21,396 bases of DNA from a bacterium (GCA_029946075.1 JAQSDT010000681.1:1-21396), one strand, 5' to 3'; positions 13,228-21,211 are shown, numbered from the stretch's first letter. Notes: generated from the sequence alone by a model not told the origin. Numbers and translations are program-made.

Positions 13228-14400
13228 TCAGGCGGCTTTGGGCAGCGCAGCCTTGGTCTCGGCGAACGCCCAGTCGACCCACTGCGTCAGCAATGCGACG
13301 TCGGAGGCCTCCACCGTGGCGCCGCACCAGATCCGCAGGCCCGCGGGCGCATCGCGGTAATAGGCGAAGTCGTAACCGGCGCCTTCCTTCTCCACCAGCG
13401 CGACCAGTTTCTTGGAGAATTCGGCCTGCGCGTCCGCGGTCAGCGAGGTGATCGCGGGATCGGTGAACTTCAGGCACACCGAGGTGTTGGAGCGGATCGC
13501 CGGATCCTTCGCCAGGAAATCGATCCACGGCGTCTTCGCCTTCCAGTCGGCAATCGCCTTCGTGTTGGCGTCGGCGCGCGCGATCAGGGCCTTGAGGCCG
13601 CCGATCGACTTCGCCCAATTCAGCGCATCGAGATAATCCTCGACGCACAGCATCGACGGCGTGTTGATGGTCTCGCCTTCGAAGATGCCTTCATTGAGCT
13701 TGTTGCCCTTGGTCAGGCGGAAGATCTTCGGCAGCGGCCAGGCCGGCTTGTACGTCTCCAGCCGTTCCACCGCGCGCGGCGAGAGGATCAGCATGCCATG
13801 CGCGGCCTCGCCGCCCAGCGCCTTCTGCCAGGAGAACGTCACCACATCGAGTTTTGCAAAGTCGAGCGGCTGCGCGAAAGCGGCCGACGTCGCGTCGCAA
13901 ATCGTCAGGCCTTCTCGCTTGGCGCTGATCCAGTCGGCGTTCGGCACCCGCACGCCTGAAGTCGTGCCGTTCCAGGTGAATACGACGTCGGAGGCCTGGT
14001 CGACCTTGGAGAGGTCGGGAAGCTCGCCATAACCGGCGTGCAGCTTGGTGACGTCCTTGAGCTTCAATTCCTTGACGATATCGCTGACCCAGCCCTCGCC
14101 GAAGGATTCCCAGGCGATGGTGGTGACGGGGCGCGCACCGAGCAGCGACCACAGCGCCATTTCGACCGCGCCGGTATCCGACGCCGGCACGATGCCGATC
14201 TTGTAATCGGCCGGAACTTCAAGCACTTCGCGCGTCAGTTCGATCGCGAGTTTGAGCTTGGCCTTGCCGATCTTCGCGCGATGCGAACGGCCGAGGGCAG
14301 CATCCTTGAGATTTTGGGGGGCCCAGCCGGGGCGCTTGGCGCAGGGGCCGGAGGAGAAATGCGGCACGTTCGGCCGCGATGCGGGCTTCGCAACGGTCAT
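13228..14400 (-). CDS. serC: Phosphoserine aminotransferase (alphaproteobacterial/Methanosarcina-type)
   Basis: PLP enzyme converting 3-phosphohydroxypyruvate plus glutamate to 3-phosphoserine and 2-oxoglutarate, the step after SerA; SerC enzymes also serve pyridoxine synthesis in many bacteria. The 390-aa product starts MTVAKPASRPNVPHFSSGPCAKRPGW, with the family's FSSGPCAKRPG motif, has GIVPASDTGAVEMALWSLLG for cofactor binding and the PLP-lysine context VTFSWQKALGGEAAHG (K193). It belongs to the group related to the Methanosarcina-type enzyme rather than E. coli SerC. ATG ends at 14400 with GGAAGGA upstream; that Shine-Dalgarno lies in the loop of a small CTATC/GATAG stem (14404-14419). 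First gene of the serC - sseB-like - serA cluster. Confidence 0.95.
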   Translation of the reverse strand: MTVAKPASRPNVPHFSSGPCAKRPGWAPQNLKDAALGRSHRAKIGKAKLKLAIELTREVLEVPADYKIGIVPASDTGAVEMALWSLLGARPVTTIAWESFGEGWVSDIVKELKLKDVTKLHAGYGELPDLSKVDQASDVVFTWNGTTSGVRVPNADWISAKREGLTICDATSAAFAQPLDFAKLDVVTFSWQKALGGEAAHGMLILSPRAVERLETYKPAWPLPKIFRLTKGNKLNEGIFEGETINTPSMLCVEDYLDALNWAKSIGGLKALIARADANTKAIADWKAKTPWIDFLAKDPAIRSNTSVCLKFTDPAITSLTADAQAEFSKKLVALVEKEGAGYDFAYYRDAPAGLRIWCGATVEASDVALLTQWVDWAFAETKAALPKAA

Positions 14401-14423
14401 GATCTATCCTTCCAGATAGTAAG

Positions 14424-14441
14424 CCTCCCGTTGGGGGGAGG
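14424..14441 (-). terminator. C/G-rich hairpin upstream of serC
   Basis: CCTCCC (14424-14429) and GGGAGG (14436-14441) with a 6-nt loop, in the 79-bp gap between the small orphan gene and serC. It could end the upstream transcript or act as a leader stem for serC. No U-tract on the minus strand. Confidence 0.4.
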
Positions 14442-14479
14442 TGTCCCGCCGCGGTAATTATGGGAATCGCGCCCGATCG

Positions 14480-14692
14480 TCAAGGAACTTCGGCGGAATC
14501 GGGCGATATCTCGCCTTCACACGCGAGTGATGTCTCTTCAGCGGCCGGCAATGCCGCAAGCTGATCGAGCAGTTCGGCGGCCTCCGTCACCAGCCTTGCC
14601 GCCTGACGCCGGCTCGAAACCTTGATGATGCTCTTCTCATCGGCCTTCACGACATACTCTTGCCCGACGCGGACGATCGAAAACTTCTTCAT
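14480..14692 (-). CDS. Small conserved-looking hypothetical protein (70 aa)
   Basis: I do not recognise a named family. The product begins MKKFSIVRVGQEYVVKADEKSIIKV, a beta-rich start resembling a small two-to-three-strand sheet, then a helical SRRQAARLVTEAAELLDQLAAL and an acidic tail (EETSLACEGEISPDSAEVP). No signal peptide or membrane segment. ATG ends at 14692 with GGGGA about 7 bp upstream. Codon use fits its neighbours, and the frame is closed by its own stop before a hairpin, which argues for a real gene. It lies upstream of serC on the same strand; whether it belongs to that transcript is open. Confidence 0.6.
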   Translation of the reverse strand: MKKFSIVRVGQEYVVKADEKSIIKVSSRRQAARLVTEAAELLDQLAALPAAEETSLACEGEISPDSAEVP

Positions 14693-14855
14693 CTGGAATC
14701 CCCAAGCTGCCCACGCCCCATGGGAGACGTCGACATAGCCGAGACCTTCCTCTCCGTAAAATCACGGACCGCCGTGTAGTTTATCGGCTGTTAACCCGAT
14801 CGCAGAATGACGGCGTTCGCGCGCCCTGGCGGCACACGCGATGCGATTGCGTGCA

Positions 14856-15326
14856 TCAGAATCGCATCGTCATACCGATGTGGCTGCGTGCGAATCCCAG
14901 CCGCTCGTAAAATCGCTGCGCATCGACGCGCGTGTGATGCGTCAGCAGTTCCACCAGCTTGCAGCCCTTGCCGCGCGCCTCGGTTAGCGCCCAATGCACC
15001 ATCTGTTCGCCGATGCCGCGGCTTCGACATTGTTTCGACACGCGAACGTCCTCGATCAGGCCGCGCGAAGAACCCTGCGAACTCAATCCCGGCAGGATGC
15101 ATAGCTGGAGGCAACCGACGACAGCCCCCTCCTCGTCCTCGGCGACGATCAGCTTGATATTCGGATCGCGCGCAAGCCGATCGAAGGCGTCGAAATAGGA
15201 TTGCGGCAACGGATCCTCGATCCGCTCGCGGGAGCCGCCGAGCGGATCGTCCGCCAGCATGGCGACGATGATGCCGACGTCCTCGCGGCGCGTCGGGCGA
15301 ATGGTGACCTTCGAAACGGCAGTCAT
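14856..15326 (-). CDS. GNAT-family N-acetyltransferase
   Basis: A 156-aa cytoplasmic acyltransferase using acetyl-CoA. The N-terminus VTIRPTRREDVGIIVAML is the usual GNAT beta1-alpha1 start; the acetyl-CoA pyrophosphate loop reads KQCRSRGIGEQMVHWAL (R/Q-x-x-G-x-G type), followed by GCKLVELLTHHTRVDAQRFYERLGF, the standard beta4/beta5 region. Substrate unknown; the pattern resembles small-molecule or amino-acid acetyltransferases. Start MTAVSKV (ATG ending 15326) has AGGA 8 bp upstream. An alternative ATG at 15347 would overlap the GST stop by 4 bases and add 7 residues; coupling to the GST gene makes that a possible start. Likely co-transcribed with the GST gene. Confidence 0.85.
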   Translation of the reverse strand: MTAVSKVTIRPTRREDVGIIVAMLADDPLGGSRERIEDPLPQSYFDAFDRLARDPNIKLIVAEDEEGAVVGCLQLCILPGLSSQGSSRGLIEDVRVSKQCRSRGIGEQMVHWALTEARGKGCKLVELLTHHTRVDAQRFYERLGFARSHIGMTMRF

Positions 15327-15343
15327 GGCAATTCCTGGTGAGT

Positions 15344-15934
15344 TCAACGCGCCGGTTGAAGACCGAGCGTTTTCTCGGCTTCGCCAACCCAGCGGCGTAC
15401 GGCGGGATGACGATCGAGGTCGAAGCCGCCCTCATGCGCCACGCGGGTATAGGCCAGCAGCGAGACATCGGCGAGCGAGATGGTATCGCCGACCAGGAAG
15501 CGGGTTCCGGCGAGATGCTGCTCGAGCTGGCCGAGCGCGACATAGCCGCGTTTGACCAGGTTCGGATCGAGTTCGGAAACCGGTTTTCCCAGATACACGG
15601 TATGGAAGCGGCACACCGCCACGTAGGGCTCGTGACTGTTCTGCTCCCAGAACATCCACGCATCCATTTGCGCGGCACGATAGGCGTCGCCGGGGATGAG
15701 ATCGCTGCCCGCCGCCAGATAGCGGATGATGGCATTGGATTGCGCCAGCGCACGACCGTCGTCGAGCTCGACGGTCGGCACCTGGCCCCAGTCGTTCAAT
15801 TTGAGAAATTCCGGCGTCCGGCTGCCACCCTTGATGGTGTCAACCTCGATCCAGTGATAGGGCCGCGCGAGATAATCGCACACCCATTTCACCTTGAGGC
15901 AATTGCCGGAATTGGTGTCGCCGTAGATATTCAT
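15344..15934 (-). CDS. Glutathione S-transferase family protein
   Basis: A 196-aa cytoplasmic protein with the two GST domains. The thioredoxin-like N-domain has NSGNCLKVKWVCDYL, the cis-Pro motif GQVPTVELDDG (about residues 51-61) and QSNAIIRYLA, where most family members have ES before the helix; here it is QS. The alpha-helical C-domain contains the N-capping motif region VGDTISLADVSLLAYTRVA (Asp at about 153 of SLAD). No cysteine/serine catalytic residue can be assigned with certainty; the SGNC stretch near residue 9-12 is the probable active-site region. ATG ends at 15934. Closely followed by the GNAT gene (17 bp), so probably one transcript. Confidence 0.88.
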   Translation of the reverse strand: MNIYGDTNSGNCLKVKWVCDYLARPYHWIEVDTIKGGSRTPEFLKLNDWGQVPTVELDDGRALAQSNAIIRYLAAGSDLIPGDAYRAAQMDAWMFWEQNSHEPYVAVCRFHTVYLGKPVSELDPNLVKRGYVALGQLEQHLAGTRFLVGDTISLADVSLLAYTRVAHEGGFDLDRHPAVRRWVGEAEKTLGLQPAR

Positions 15935-16017
15935 GCGCCGCTCGCGTTACGGCGCCACTGCACCAGCCTGCGGCAACTCTGTCAACGGCAGCAGCGCCGA
16001 CGCTGCCTGATGCTGGA

Positions 16018-16785
16018 TCAGAATTTATAGCCGATGCCGGCGCGCACGGTGTTGATGTTGGATTCGACGTCCGACGTCACGCGGCGATATTCATATTCCG
16101 CGCGGACGAACAGCCCGCCGACCAGCATCACGTCGAGACCGGCGCCCACACTGTAGCCGTACACCAGCTTGGTCTTGCTGGCGGCGGTCGTCGGCGGCAG
16201 CAACGGATTCGGAAACGCCGAGACGCTGCGATCGATGGTCTGCGTACCCATGCCCGTGCCGGCAAACAGATACGGCATGAAGCATCCCATCACATAGCCG
16301 CCGCGAATGCGCAGCGAGCCGAAGTCGGTGAGCCTCACGATCGCCGTCGAATTGGTCAGGCTCTGCAGCGTGACGTTGTCGGCCTGGTATCTCAGGCCGA
16401 CCGAATTCGTGATCGAGCGGATTCCGTCGTGGATGTAGTTGGCCTCGAGGCCGATGACGACGTCTTCCCACTGTGAATTGTATCCGGCAAAACCGCCGAA
16501 GCCCGTGGTGTTGCTGTGTGCGCTGCCGAGCGGCTGCCAGTTGTAGCCCACGTTGTTCGGAGGAATGAACGTGGACTGCAGGTCGCTGTTTGCGCTGCCC
16601 GCCACCTTGGAGGTGACCGAACCGTAGCCGGCCTGGCCGCCGACATAGTAGCCCTGCCAGTTGGCCCTGCTGTTGCTCAAGCCCTCGGTCATGCTGCCGC
16701 GGAGGAACGGCAAGTCGGGCATATCCGCCGCCTGCGCGCCGGTCACCGCGCCGCACATCACCGCCACCAGCAAAAATCGACGCAT
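16018..16785 (-). CDS. Outer-membrane beta-barrel protein
   Basis: A 255-aa exported protein. Signal peptide MRRFLLVAVMCGAVTGAQAAD with cleavage after AQA (about residue 20). The mature part is alternating aromatic/polar, with GYYVGGQAGYGSV as the first strand, GFGGFAGYNSQWEDVVIGLEANY, LRIRGGYVMGCFMPYLFAGTGMG and FVRAEYEYRRVTSD, ending IGYKF: a C-terminal Phe is the normal outer-membrane barrel signature. Resembles Omp25/Omp31-type small barrels of Rhizobiales. Start (ATG ending 16785) is set by the signal peptide and GGAG upstream. Asn/Ser/Thr-rich compared with neighbours, as usual for barrels. Precise role not evident. Confidence 0.82.
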   Translation of the reverse strand: MRRFLLVAVMCGAVTGAQAADMPDLPFLRGSMTEGLSNSRANWQGYYVGGQAGYGSVTSKVAGSANSDLQSTFIPPNNVGYNWQPLGSAHSNTTGFGGFAGYNSQWEDVVIGLEANYIHDGIRSITNSVGLRYQADNVTLQSLTNSTAIVRLTDFGSLRIRGGYVMGCFMPYLFAGTGMGTQTIDRSVSAFPNPLLPPTTAASKTKLVYGYSVGAGLDVMLVGGLFVRAEYEYRRVTSDVESNINTVRAGIGYKF

Positions 16786-16811
16786 CGCAACACTCCATCC
16801 AACTCGAACTT

Positions 16812-16827
16812 GGCGATGATCATCGCC
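16812..16827. promoter_or_regulatory. Perfect 16-bp palindrome upstream of the beta-barrel gene
   Basis: GGCGATGATCATCGCC reads the same on both strands and ends 27 bp before the start codon of the minus-strand barrel gene, followed by the direct repeat TTAACC-TTAACC (16830-16841). A dimeric regulator site or a zero-loop hairpin in the leader. No regulator is identified. Confidence 0.5.
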
Positions 16828-16910
16828 TGTTAACCTTAACCAATCGTTTTCGCGGGCTCGATTGACGCCCGATGTCGGCAGAAAAAAGCCGGCGTCTGCC
16901 GCAGCGCGCG

Positions 16911-16946
16911 TCAAACGAAAACGGCGCGGGAAAATCCCGCGCCGTT
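16911..16946 (-). terminator. Rho-independent terminator of the Omp25-like gene
   Basis: A 12-bp perfect GC-rich stem (16920-16931 with 16935-16946), loop of 3 nt, followed on the minus strand by TTTCGTTTGA (16911-16919 region). It lies 28 bp beyond the stop codon of the 16975-17805 gene. This is the clearest intrinsic terminator in the window. Confidence 0.85.
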
Positions 16947-16974
16947 CACAGCCGTTAACGATTGATCGTCCGGA

Positions 16975-17805
16975 TTAACCTTTGCGCATCAGCGGCGGCG
17001 CGTAGACCTGCGGGCTGGTCAGATCCCAGCGTACGCCGAGCTTGAGGTCATGCGAGGTGATGTTCTTGAAGGTCATCGGATTGTTGACGTTGTTGACGCC
17101 ATCGAAGGTGCGGAGGTCGCCGGTCAGACCGTCGCCCATGTCGAGATAGCGATAGGCCAGTTCGACGGTGAAGTTCGGCGTAACCTTGTAGGCGAGACCG
17201 GCGTGAACCGCCCAGGCCAGGTTCCACTTGGCGACGCTGTCACCATAGGCGAGACCGGGAAGCGCGCCGCCACCGTTGTTGGCGATGCTCTGATCGGTGA
17301 AGCCGTTGATCGCAACCCGCGCGCCGCCGACGCCGGCGCCGATGAACGGGGTGATGCACCACCAGGTGCCGAGGTCGACATAGGCGTTGGCCAGAACGAC
17401 CCACTCGTTCTTGGTGGCGTGATAGGTGTCGGTGCCGACGCCGCCCGGATAGGTGATGCGGTCGGTGCCGAAGAACTGCGAGTTGCCGCGGTATTCACCG
17501 GTGACGTCAGCGCGGAACCAGTTGTTGACCTTGTAACCGACGCCGAGGCCGAAGATGCCGGCGCTGTTGAAGTTGTTGGTCTGGACCGACGATGTGTTGC
17601 CGGCGTCGAGCACGTTGTTCAGGCGATCGACACGCTGGTTGCTGAAGCCGATATCGCCACGCAGATACCAGCCACCGAAGTCTTCAACGACCGGGGCCGG
17701 CGCGTAAGCCGGAGGGGGAGGCGCAATCGCCATGTCGGCCGCGAAGGCCGCCGAAGACAACAGAGTGGCCGCACCGGCGGCAACGAGAAACTTAACGCTA
17801 CGCAT
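16975..17805 (-). CDS. Omp25/OmpA-like outer-membrane beta-barrel porin family protein
   Basis: A 276-aa exported barrel. Signal peptide MRSVKFLVAAGAATLLSSAAFAAD, cleavage after AFA (about residue 22), then a Pro-rich linker (IAPPPPAYAPAPVVED) before the first strand GGWYLRGDIGFSNQRV. Later strands: LGVGYKVNNWFRADVTGEY, WWCITPFIGAGVGGARV, AWAVHAGLAYKVTPNFTVELAYRYLDMG and SHDLKLGVRWDL. The ending (PPLMRKG) is not the usual terminal Phe, but the penultimate strand fits this Bradyrhizobium-type family, which often has a short tail after the last strand. Start ATG ending 17805 with AAGGACGA upstream. A perfect CtrA-type box lies 83-98 bp upstream and a strong terminator downstream, so it is a single-gene unit. 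Confidence 0.87.
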   Translation of the reverse strand: MRSVKFLVAAGAATLLSSAAFAADMAIAPPPPAYAPAPVVEDFGGWYLRGDIGFSNQRVDRLNNVLDAGNTSSVQTNNFNSAGIFGLGVGYKVNNWFRADVTGEYRGNSQFFGTDRITYPGGVGTDTYHATKNEWVVLANAYVDLGTWWCITPFIGAGVGGARVAINGFTDQSIANNGGGALPGLAYGDSVAKWNLAWAVHAGLAYKVTPNFTVELAYRYLDMGDGLTGDLRTFDGVNNVNNPMTFKNITSHDLKLGVRWDLTSPQVYAPPLMRKG

Positions 17806-17887
17806 TTGCTTCGTCCTTTTGTCCGGTGAGGTCATCTGCAAAAGACCTCACTTCAAAAACTCACGGGCGGACGATGCCATCAAATGT

Positions 17888-17903
17888 TTAAGCGGCACTT
17901 AAC
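17888..17903. promoter_or_regulatory. CtrA-type binding site
   Basis: TTAA-GCGGCAC-TTAAC, an exact match to the alphaproteobacterial CtrA consensus TTAA-N7-TTAAC, located 83 bp upstream of the Omp25-like start. In Brucella, omp25 is reported to be under CtrA control, so the context fits. The adjoining TTTTTAAGGTTGATAATCC (to about 17928) is AT-rich and probably holds the promoter, with a loose TTAACC/AAGGTT inverted repeat. The remaining gap to 18094 contains only hairpins: TGCAGCG/CGCTGCA (17953-17973) and the one listed next. Confidence 0.6.
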
Positions 17904-17983
17904 CCTAATTTTTAAGGTTGATAATCCGTGACGATTTCTCCTCGCACCTCATTGCAGCGCGAATGACGCTGCATTTACCGCAG

Positions 17984-18028
17984 AAAAAAGCGGCGGAACC
18001 GTCATACATCCTAACGATGTATTGACGG
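17984..18028 (-). terminator. Putative terminator of the MFS exporter gene
   Basis: CCGTCA-TACATC (17999-18010), loop CTAAC, GATGTA-TTGACGG (18016-18028): a 12-bp stem with one bulged A, about 65 bp after the MFS stop on the minus strand. A run of six T on the minus strand (complement of 17984-17989) follows about 10 nt later. The T-run is farther than ideal. Confidence 0.45.
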
Positions 18029-18094
18029 ACGCGCGGCCCTCGCCTGCGATGTTAAGATCTTGTTGACGCGAACGCTGCGTCACGCCCGTGGCTG

Positions 18095-19354
18095 CTAGCG
18101 CAGCACTTTCGGCATCTTCGGCAGGAACACCGCGAGCAGCCCGAGCGCCGGCAGAAACGCGCAGAGGTGGTACACGAAAGCGATGCCGGTGTGGTCGGCC
18201 AGCTTGCCGAGCACGGCGGCGCCAAGTCCGCCGATGCCGAAGGCGACGCCAAAGAACACGCCCGAGATCATGCCGAAGCGATGCGGCATCAATTCCTGCG
18301 CGAACACGATGATCGACGACGTCGCTGACGAGAGGATGAGACCGATGAACACGGTCAGGACCGCACTGCCGACCAGACCGGCATAGGGCAGCGCCAGCGT
18401 GAACGGCAACGCGCCGAGAATCGAGAACCACAGGACGTATTTGCGGCCGTAGCGATCGCCGAGCGGCCCGCCGAAAAAGGCGCCCACCGCGTTGGCGGCG
18501 AGGAAGATGAAGAGATAGATCTGCGCGGCCTGCGTCGATATCTGAAACTTGTCGATCAGATAGAAGATGTAATAGCTCGACAGGCTCGACACGTAGAGCT
18601 GCTTCGAGAGCAGCAGCGCGACCAGCACCGCGAGCGCAATCCTGACGCGCCTCGAATCCGGATGATCCGGATGACGCTCGATCACGGCGGTTTTCCTCGC
18701 AGCGATCTGCGGCTTGTACCAGACGCCGATGCGCCACAGGATCACGATCGCCAGAAACGCGATCGACGAGAACCAGGCAATCGAGGGCTGGCCGAACGGC
18801 ACCACGATCAACGCCGCCAGCACCGGTCCCATCGACGTGCCGAAACTGCCGCCGAGCTGAAACACGGATTGTGCGAACCCGTAGCGACCGCCGGAAGCCA
18901 GCCGCGCGATCCGCGCTGACTCCGGGTGAAATACCGCCGAGCCCAGCCCGACCAGCGCCGCCGCGATCAGGATGACCGGGTACTGCTGCGCGACGCTGAG
19001 CAGCAACAGGCCAAAGAACGTAAAGCCCATGCCGAGCGCGAGCGAGAACGGTTGCGCCTTCTTGTCGGTGAAATGCCCGATCAGCGGCTGCAGCAGCGAT
19101 GCGGTGAACTGGAACGCCAGCGTGATCAAGCCGATCTGCGCGTAGTCGAGCGCATAGGCGTCCTTGAGGATCGGATAGACCGACGCGATCAGGGATTGCA
19201 TGGTGTCGTTGAGGAAGTGCGAGAAGCTGATGCCGGTCAGCACGACGTAGGCCGGGCCTGTAACCGCAGCCTTTGCAGCCAGTCCGGGCGCCGCGTCCGG
19301 CACAACGACCGGTGCGGTCAGCGTTTCCTCAGAGACAATGACGGGCTTGTTCAA
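18095..19354 (-). CDS. MFS transporter, fosmidomycin-resistance (Fsr)-like
   Basis: A 419-aa (from the chosen start) inner-membrane exporter with about 12 helices. Hallmarks of the Fsr-like branch: VVLTGISFSHFLNDTMQSLIASVYPILK as first helix (read in parts), the FHPESARIARLASGG motif after helix 4, FAQSVFQLGGSFGTSMGP, and the A-loop GGPLGDRYGRKYVLW between halves. E. coli Fsr exports fosmidomycin and is proposed to act on other compounds; substrate here unknown. There is no ATG in the right place: the nearest plausible start is TTG at 19354 (NKPVIVSEETL follows). An in-frame ATG at 19462 would add 36 residues with no family similarity. Distance to glmM is 147 bp on the same strand. Confidence 0.85.
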   Translation of the reverse strand: MNKPVIVSEETLTAPVVVPDAAPGLAAKAAVTGPAYVVLTGISFSHFLNDTMQSLIASVYPILKDAYALDYAQIGLITLAFQFTASLLQPLIGHFTDKKAQPFSLALGMGFTFFGLLLLSVAQQYPVILIAAALVGLGSAVFHPESARIARLASGGRYGFAQSVFQLGGSFGTSMGPVLAALIVVPFGQPSIAWFSSIAFLAIVILWRIGVWYKPQIAARKTAVIERHPDHPDSRRVRIALAVLVALLLSKQLYVSSLSSYYIFYLIDKFQISTQAAQIYLFIFLAANAVGAFFGGPLGDRYGRKYVLWFSILGALPFTLALPYAGLVGSAVLTVFIGLILSSATSSIIVFAQELMPHRFGMISGVFFGVAFGIGGLGAAVLGKLADHTGIAFVYHLCAFLPALGLLAVFLPKMPKVLR

Positions 19355-19501
19355 GGGCGCATTCCCGAAAAAGGATTGGCGGACGGCAATACCTTTTTCT
19401 ACGTGGCGCGAGCGATGGCGACCAGCAGCAATAGCCGATGGCAGCGATGCGTTGCTGCGCATCGCCGATCAGCCATCGCGCCGTCCTGGAATAAAGCTGG
19501 C

Positions 19502-20848
19502 TTATGCCGCCGCGGCGTGCCCGAGCGCGCTCACGATCTGGTCGACGACGTCCTCGACCAGGATGCGGTCGTCGCCCTCGCCCATCACGCGGATGACGGG
19601 CTCGGTGCCGGACGAGCGGACCAGCAACCGGCCATGGCCGTTGAGGCGCTTCTCGCCGTCGGTGATCGCCGATTTCACCTCGGCGTGGTCGAGCGGCTTG
19701 CCGCTGCGGTAGCGCACGTTCTTGAGGATCTGCGGCAGCGGATCGAAGCGGTGGCAGACTTCGGAGACCGGGCGGCGCAGCTTCTGCACCACGGCCAGCA
19801 CCTGCAGCGCGGCGACGAAGCCGTCGCCGGTGGTGGCGTAGTCGGACAGGATGATGTGGCCCGACGGCTCGCCGCCGAGATTGTAGCCGTGCTTGAGCAT
19901 CTGCTCGAGCACGTAGCGGTCGCCGACCGGCGTGCGCACCATGCCGAGGCCCTGGCTTTCGAGGAAACGCTCGAGGCCGAGGTTGGACATCACGGTGGCG
20001 ACGATGCCGGGCTTGGCGAGGCGGCCGTCTTCCTTCCAGCTCTGCGCAATGACCGCGAGCAACTGGTCGCCGTCGACGACATGGCCGCGCTCGTCGACCA
20101 GGATGACGCGATCGGCGTCACCGTCGAGCGCAATGCCGATATCGGCGCGCATCTCGCGCACCTTTTTGGCCAGCGCTTCCGGCGCGGTCGAGCCGCAATC
20201 CTTGTTGATGTTGAAGCCGTCGGGCTCGATACCCATCGGGATGACGTCGGCGCCGAGCTCCCACAGCGCTTCCGGCACCACCTTGTAGGCGGCGCCATGC
20301 GCGCAGTCGATCACGACGCGCAGCCCGTCGAGCGACAGCTCACGCGGCAGCGTGCGCTTGGCAAATTCGATATAGCGGTCGTGGACGCCGTCGATGCGGC
20401 GGGCGCGGCCGAGGCTGGCGCTCTGCGCCAGATGGCGTTCGATCGGCTCGTCCAGCATCTGCTCGATCTGCTTCTCGACATCGTCGGACAGCTTGAAGCC
20501 CTGCGGGCCGAACAGCTTGATGCCGTTGTCCTCGAACAGATTATGCGAGGCGGAAATCATCACGCCGAGATCGGCGCGCATCGACTTGGTCAGCATCGCC
20601 ACCGCCGGCGTCGGCATCGGGCCGAGCAGCAGCACGTCCATGCCGACCGAGGTGAAACCCGCCACCATGGCGTATTCGATCATGTAGCCGGACAGACGGG
20701 TATCCTTGCCGATCACGACGCGGTGGCGATGATCGCCACGCTGAAACACCAGCCCGGCCGCCTGCCCCACCTTGAGCGCGAGCTCGGGCGTGATCAGTCC
20801 ATTGGCGCGGCCCCGAATCCCGTCGGTACCGAAATATTTGCGGCTCAT
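19502..20848 (-). CDS. glmM: Phosphoglucosamine mutase
   Basis: Interconverts glucosamine-6-phosphate and glucosamine-1-phosphate in the cytoplasm, feeding UDP-GlcNAc for peptidoglycan and lipopolysaccharide. The 448-aa length is normal for GlmM. Visible: N-terminal KYFGTDGIRGRAN, phosphoserine loop VMISASHNLFEDNGIK (catalytic Ser about 101; the residue after ASHN is Leu where Pro is common), metal loop ALDGDADR, sugar-binding GEPSGH and the phosphate-binding RSSGTEPVIRVM near the C-terminus. Start MSRKYFGTDG (ATG ending 20848) with GGGGG upstream; the in-frame upstream MAGGY codons are rejected because they contain the ribosome-binding region. It is normally essential. No glmS/glmU neighbour in the window. 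Confidence 0.96.
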   Translation of the reverse strand: MSRKYFGTDGIRGRANGLITPELALKVGQAAGLVFQRGDHRHRVVIGKDTRLSGYMIEYAMVAGFTSVGMDVLLLGPMPTPAVAMLTKSMRADLGVMISASHNLFEDNGIKLFGPQGFKLSDDVEKQIEQMLDEPIERHLAQSASLGRARRIDGVHDRYIEFAKRTLPRELSLDGLRVVIDCAHGAAYKVVPEALWELGADVIPMGIEPDGFNINKDCGSTAPEALAKKVREMRADIGIALDGDADRVILVDERGHVVDGDQLLAVIAQSWKEDGRLAKPGIVATVMSNLGLERFLESQGLGMVRTPVGDRYVLEQMLKHGYNLGGEPSGHIILSDYATTGDGFVAALQVLAVVQKLRRPVSEVCHRFDPLPQILKNVRYRSGKPLDHAEVKSAITDGEKRLNGHGRLLVRSSGTEPVIRVMGEGDDRILVEDVVDQIVSALGHAAAA

Positions 20849-21211
20849 GTAACCCCCAGCCATCCCGGACGATCAGGCCATCTGGCCACGAATCCCCGAA
20901 CGCGCTCCATCGGAGCGTGCGGCGGTTATAATGCCTCAGCCGCTAAAATGGCTTCAAAAAATATGATGAATCATTACGGAACCGGCCGCCGACGCCGATT
21001 ATAAGGGACTGTTATTGCTAGATATTCCCGGAGGCTGATCCGGCGGGGTCAGGGCCGGAACGGGTTTGCGGGCAGGATCCGGCGGAATTGGCCGGACCGG
21101 ACGCCGGAAATACCCTCGCCGCACCGCGGCGGGCGGGATGCGATTTGGCGGGCCAACCAACCGTGCTAGATGACGGCCAGCGAGGAAATTCAACCGGGGG
21201 CCGGGACGTCC
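20849..21211. other. Intergenic region between glmM and lldD
   Basis: 363 bp between divergent genes. An AT-rich patch at 20928-20975 (ATTATA-like, TTCAAAAAATATGATG) probably holds the glmM promoter, but hexamers cannot be assigned with confidence. A 10-bp direct repeat GATCCGGCGG occurs at 21037-21046 and 21076-21085 (39 bp apart) within a CCGG-rich stretch. No convincing gene: the minus-strand frame running through here overlaps the lldD start and is Pro/Arg-rich as expected for a shadow. Confidence 0.5.

Noticed and set aside
10618..13959. Very long (1113-codon) plus-strand open frame opposite serA, the SseB-like gene and serC
   Set aside because: It covers three well-supported minus-strand genes and their gaps, and its sequence is Arg/Asp/Gly-rich low-complexity typical of antisense frames. 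No domain recognised.
16828..16845. TTAACCTTAACC considered as a CtrA box
   Set aside because: The spacing is wrong: TTAA is not followed by TTAA after 7 bp, unlike the exact match at 17888-17903.
18926..21004. 692-codon plus-strand open frame opposite the MFS and glmM genes
   Set aside because: Antisense shadow across two real genes and their intergenic region; no family-like motif.
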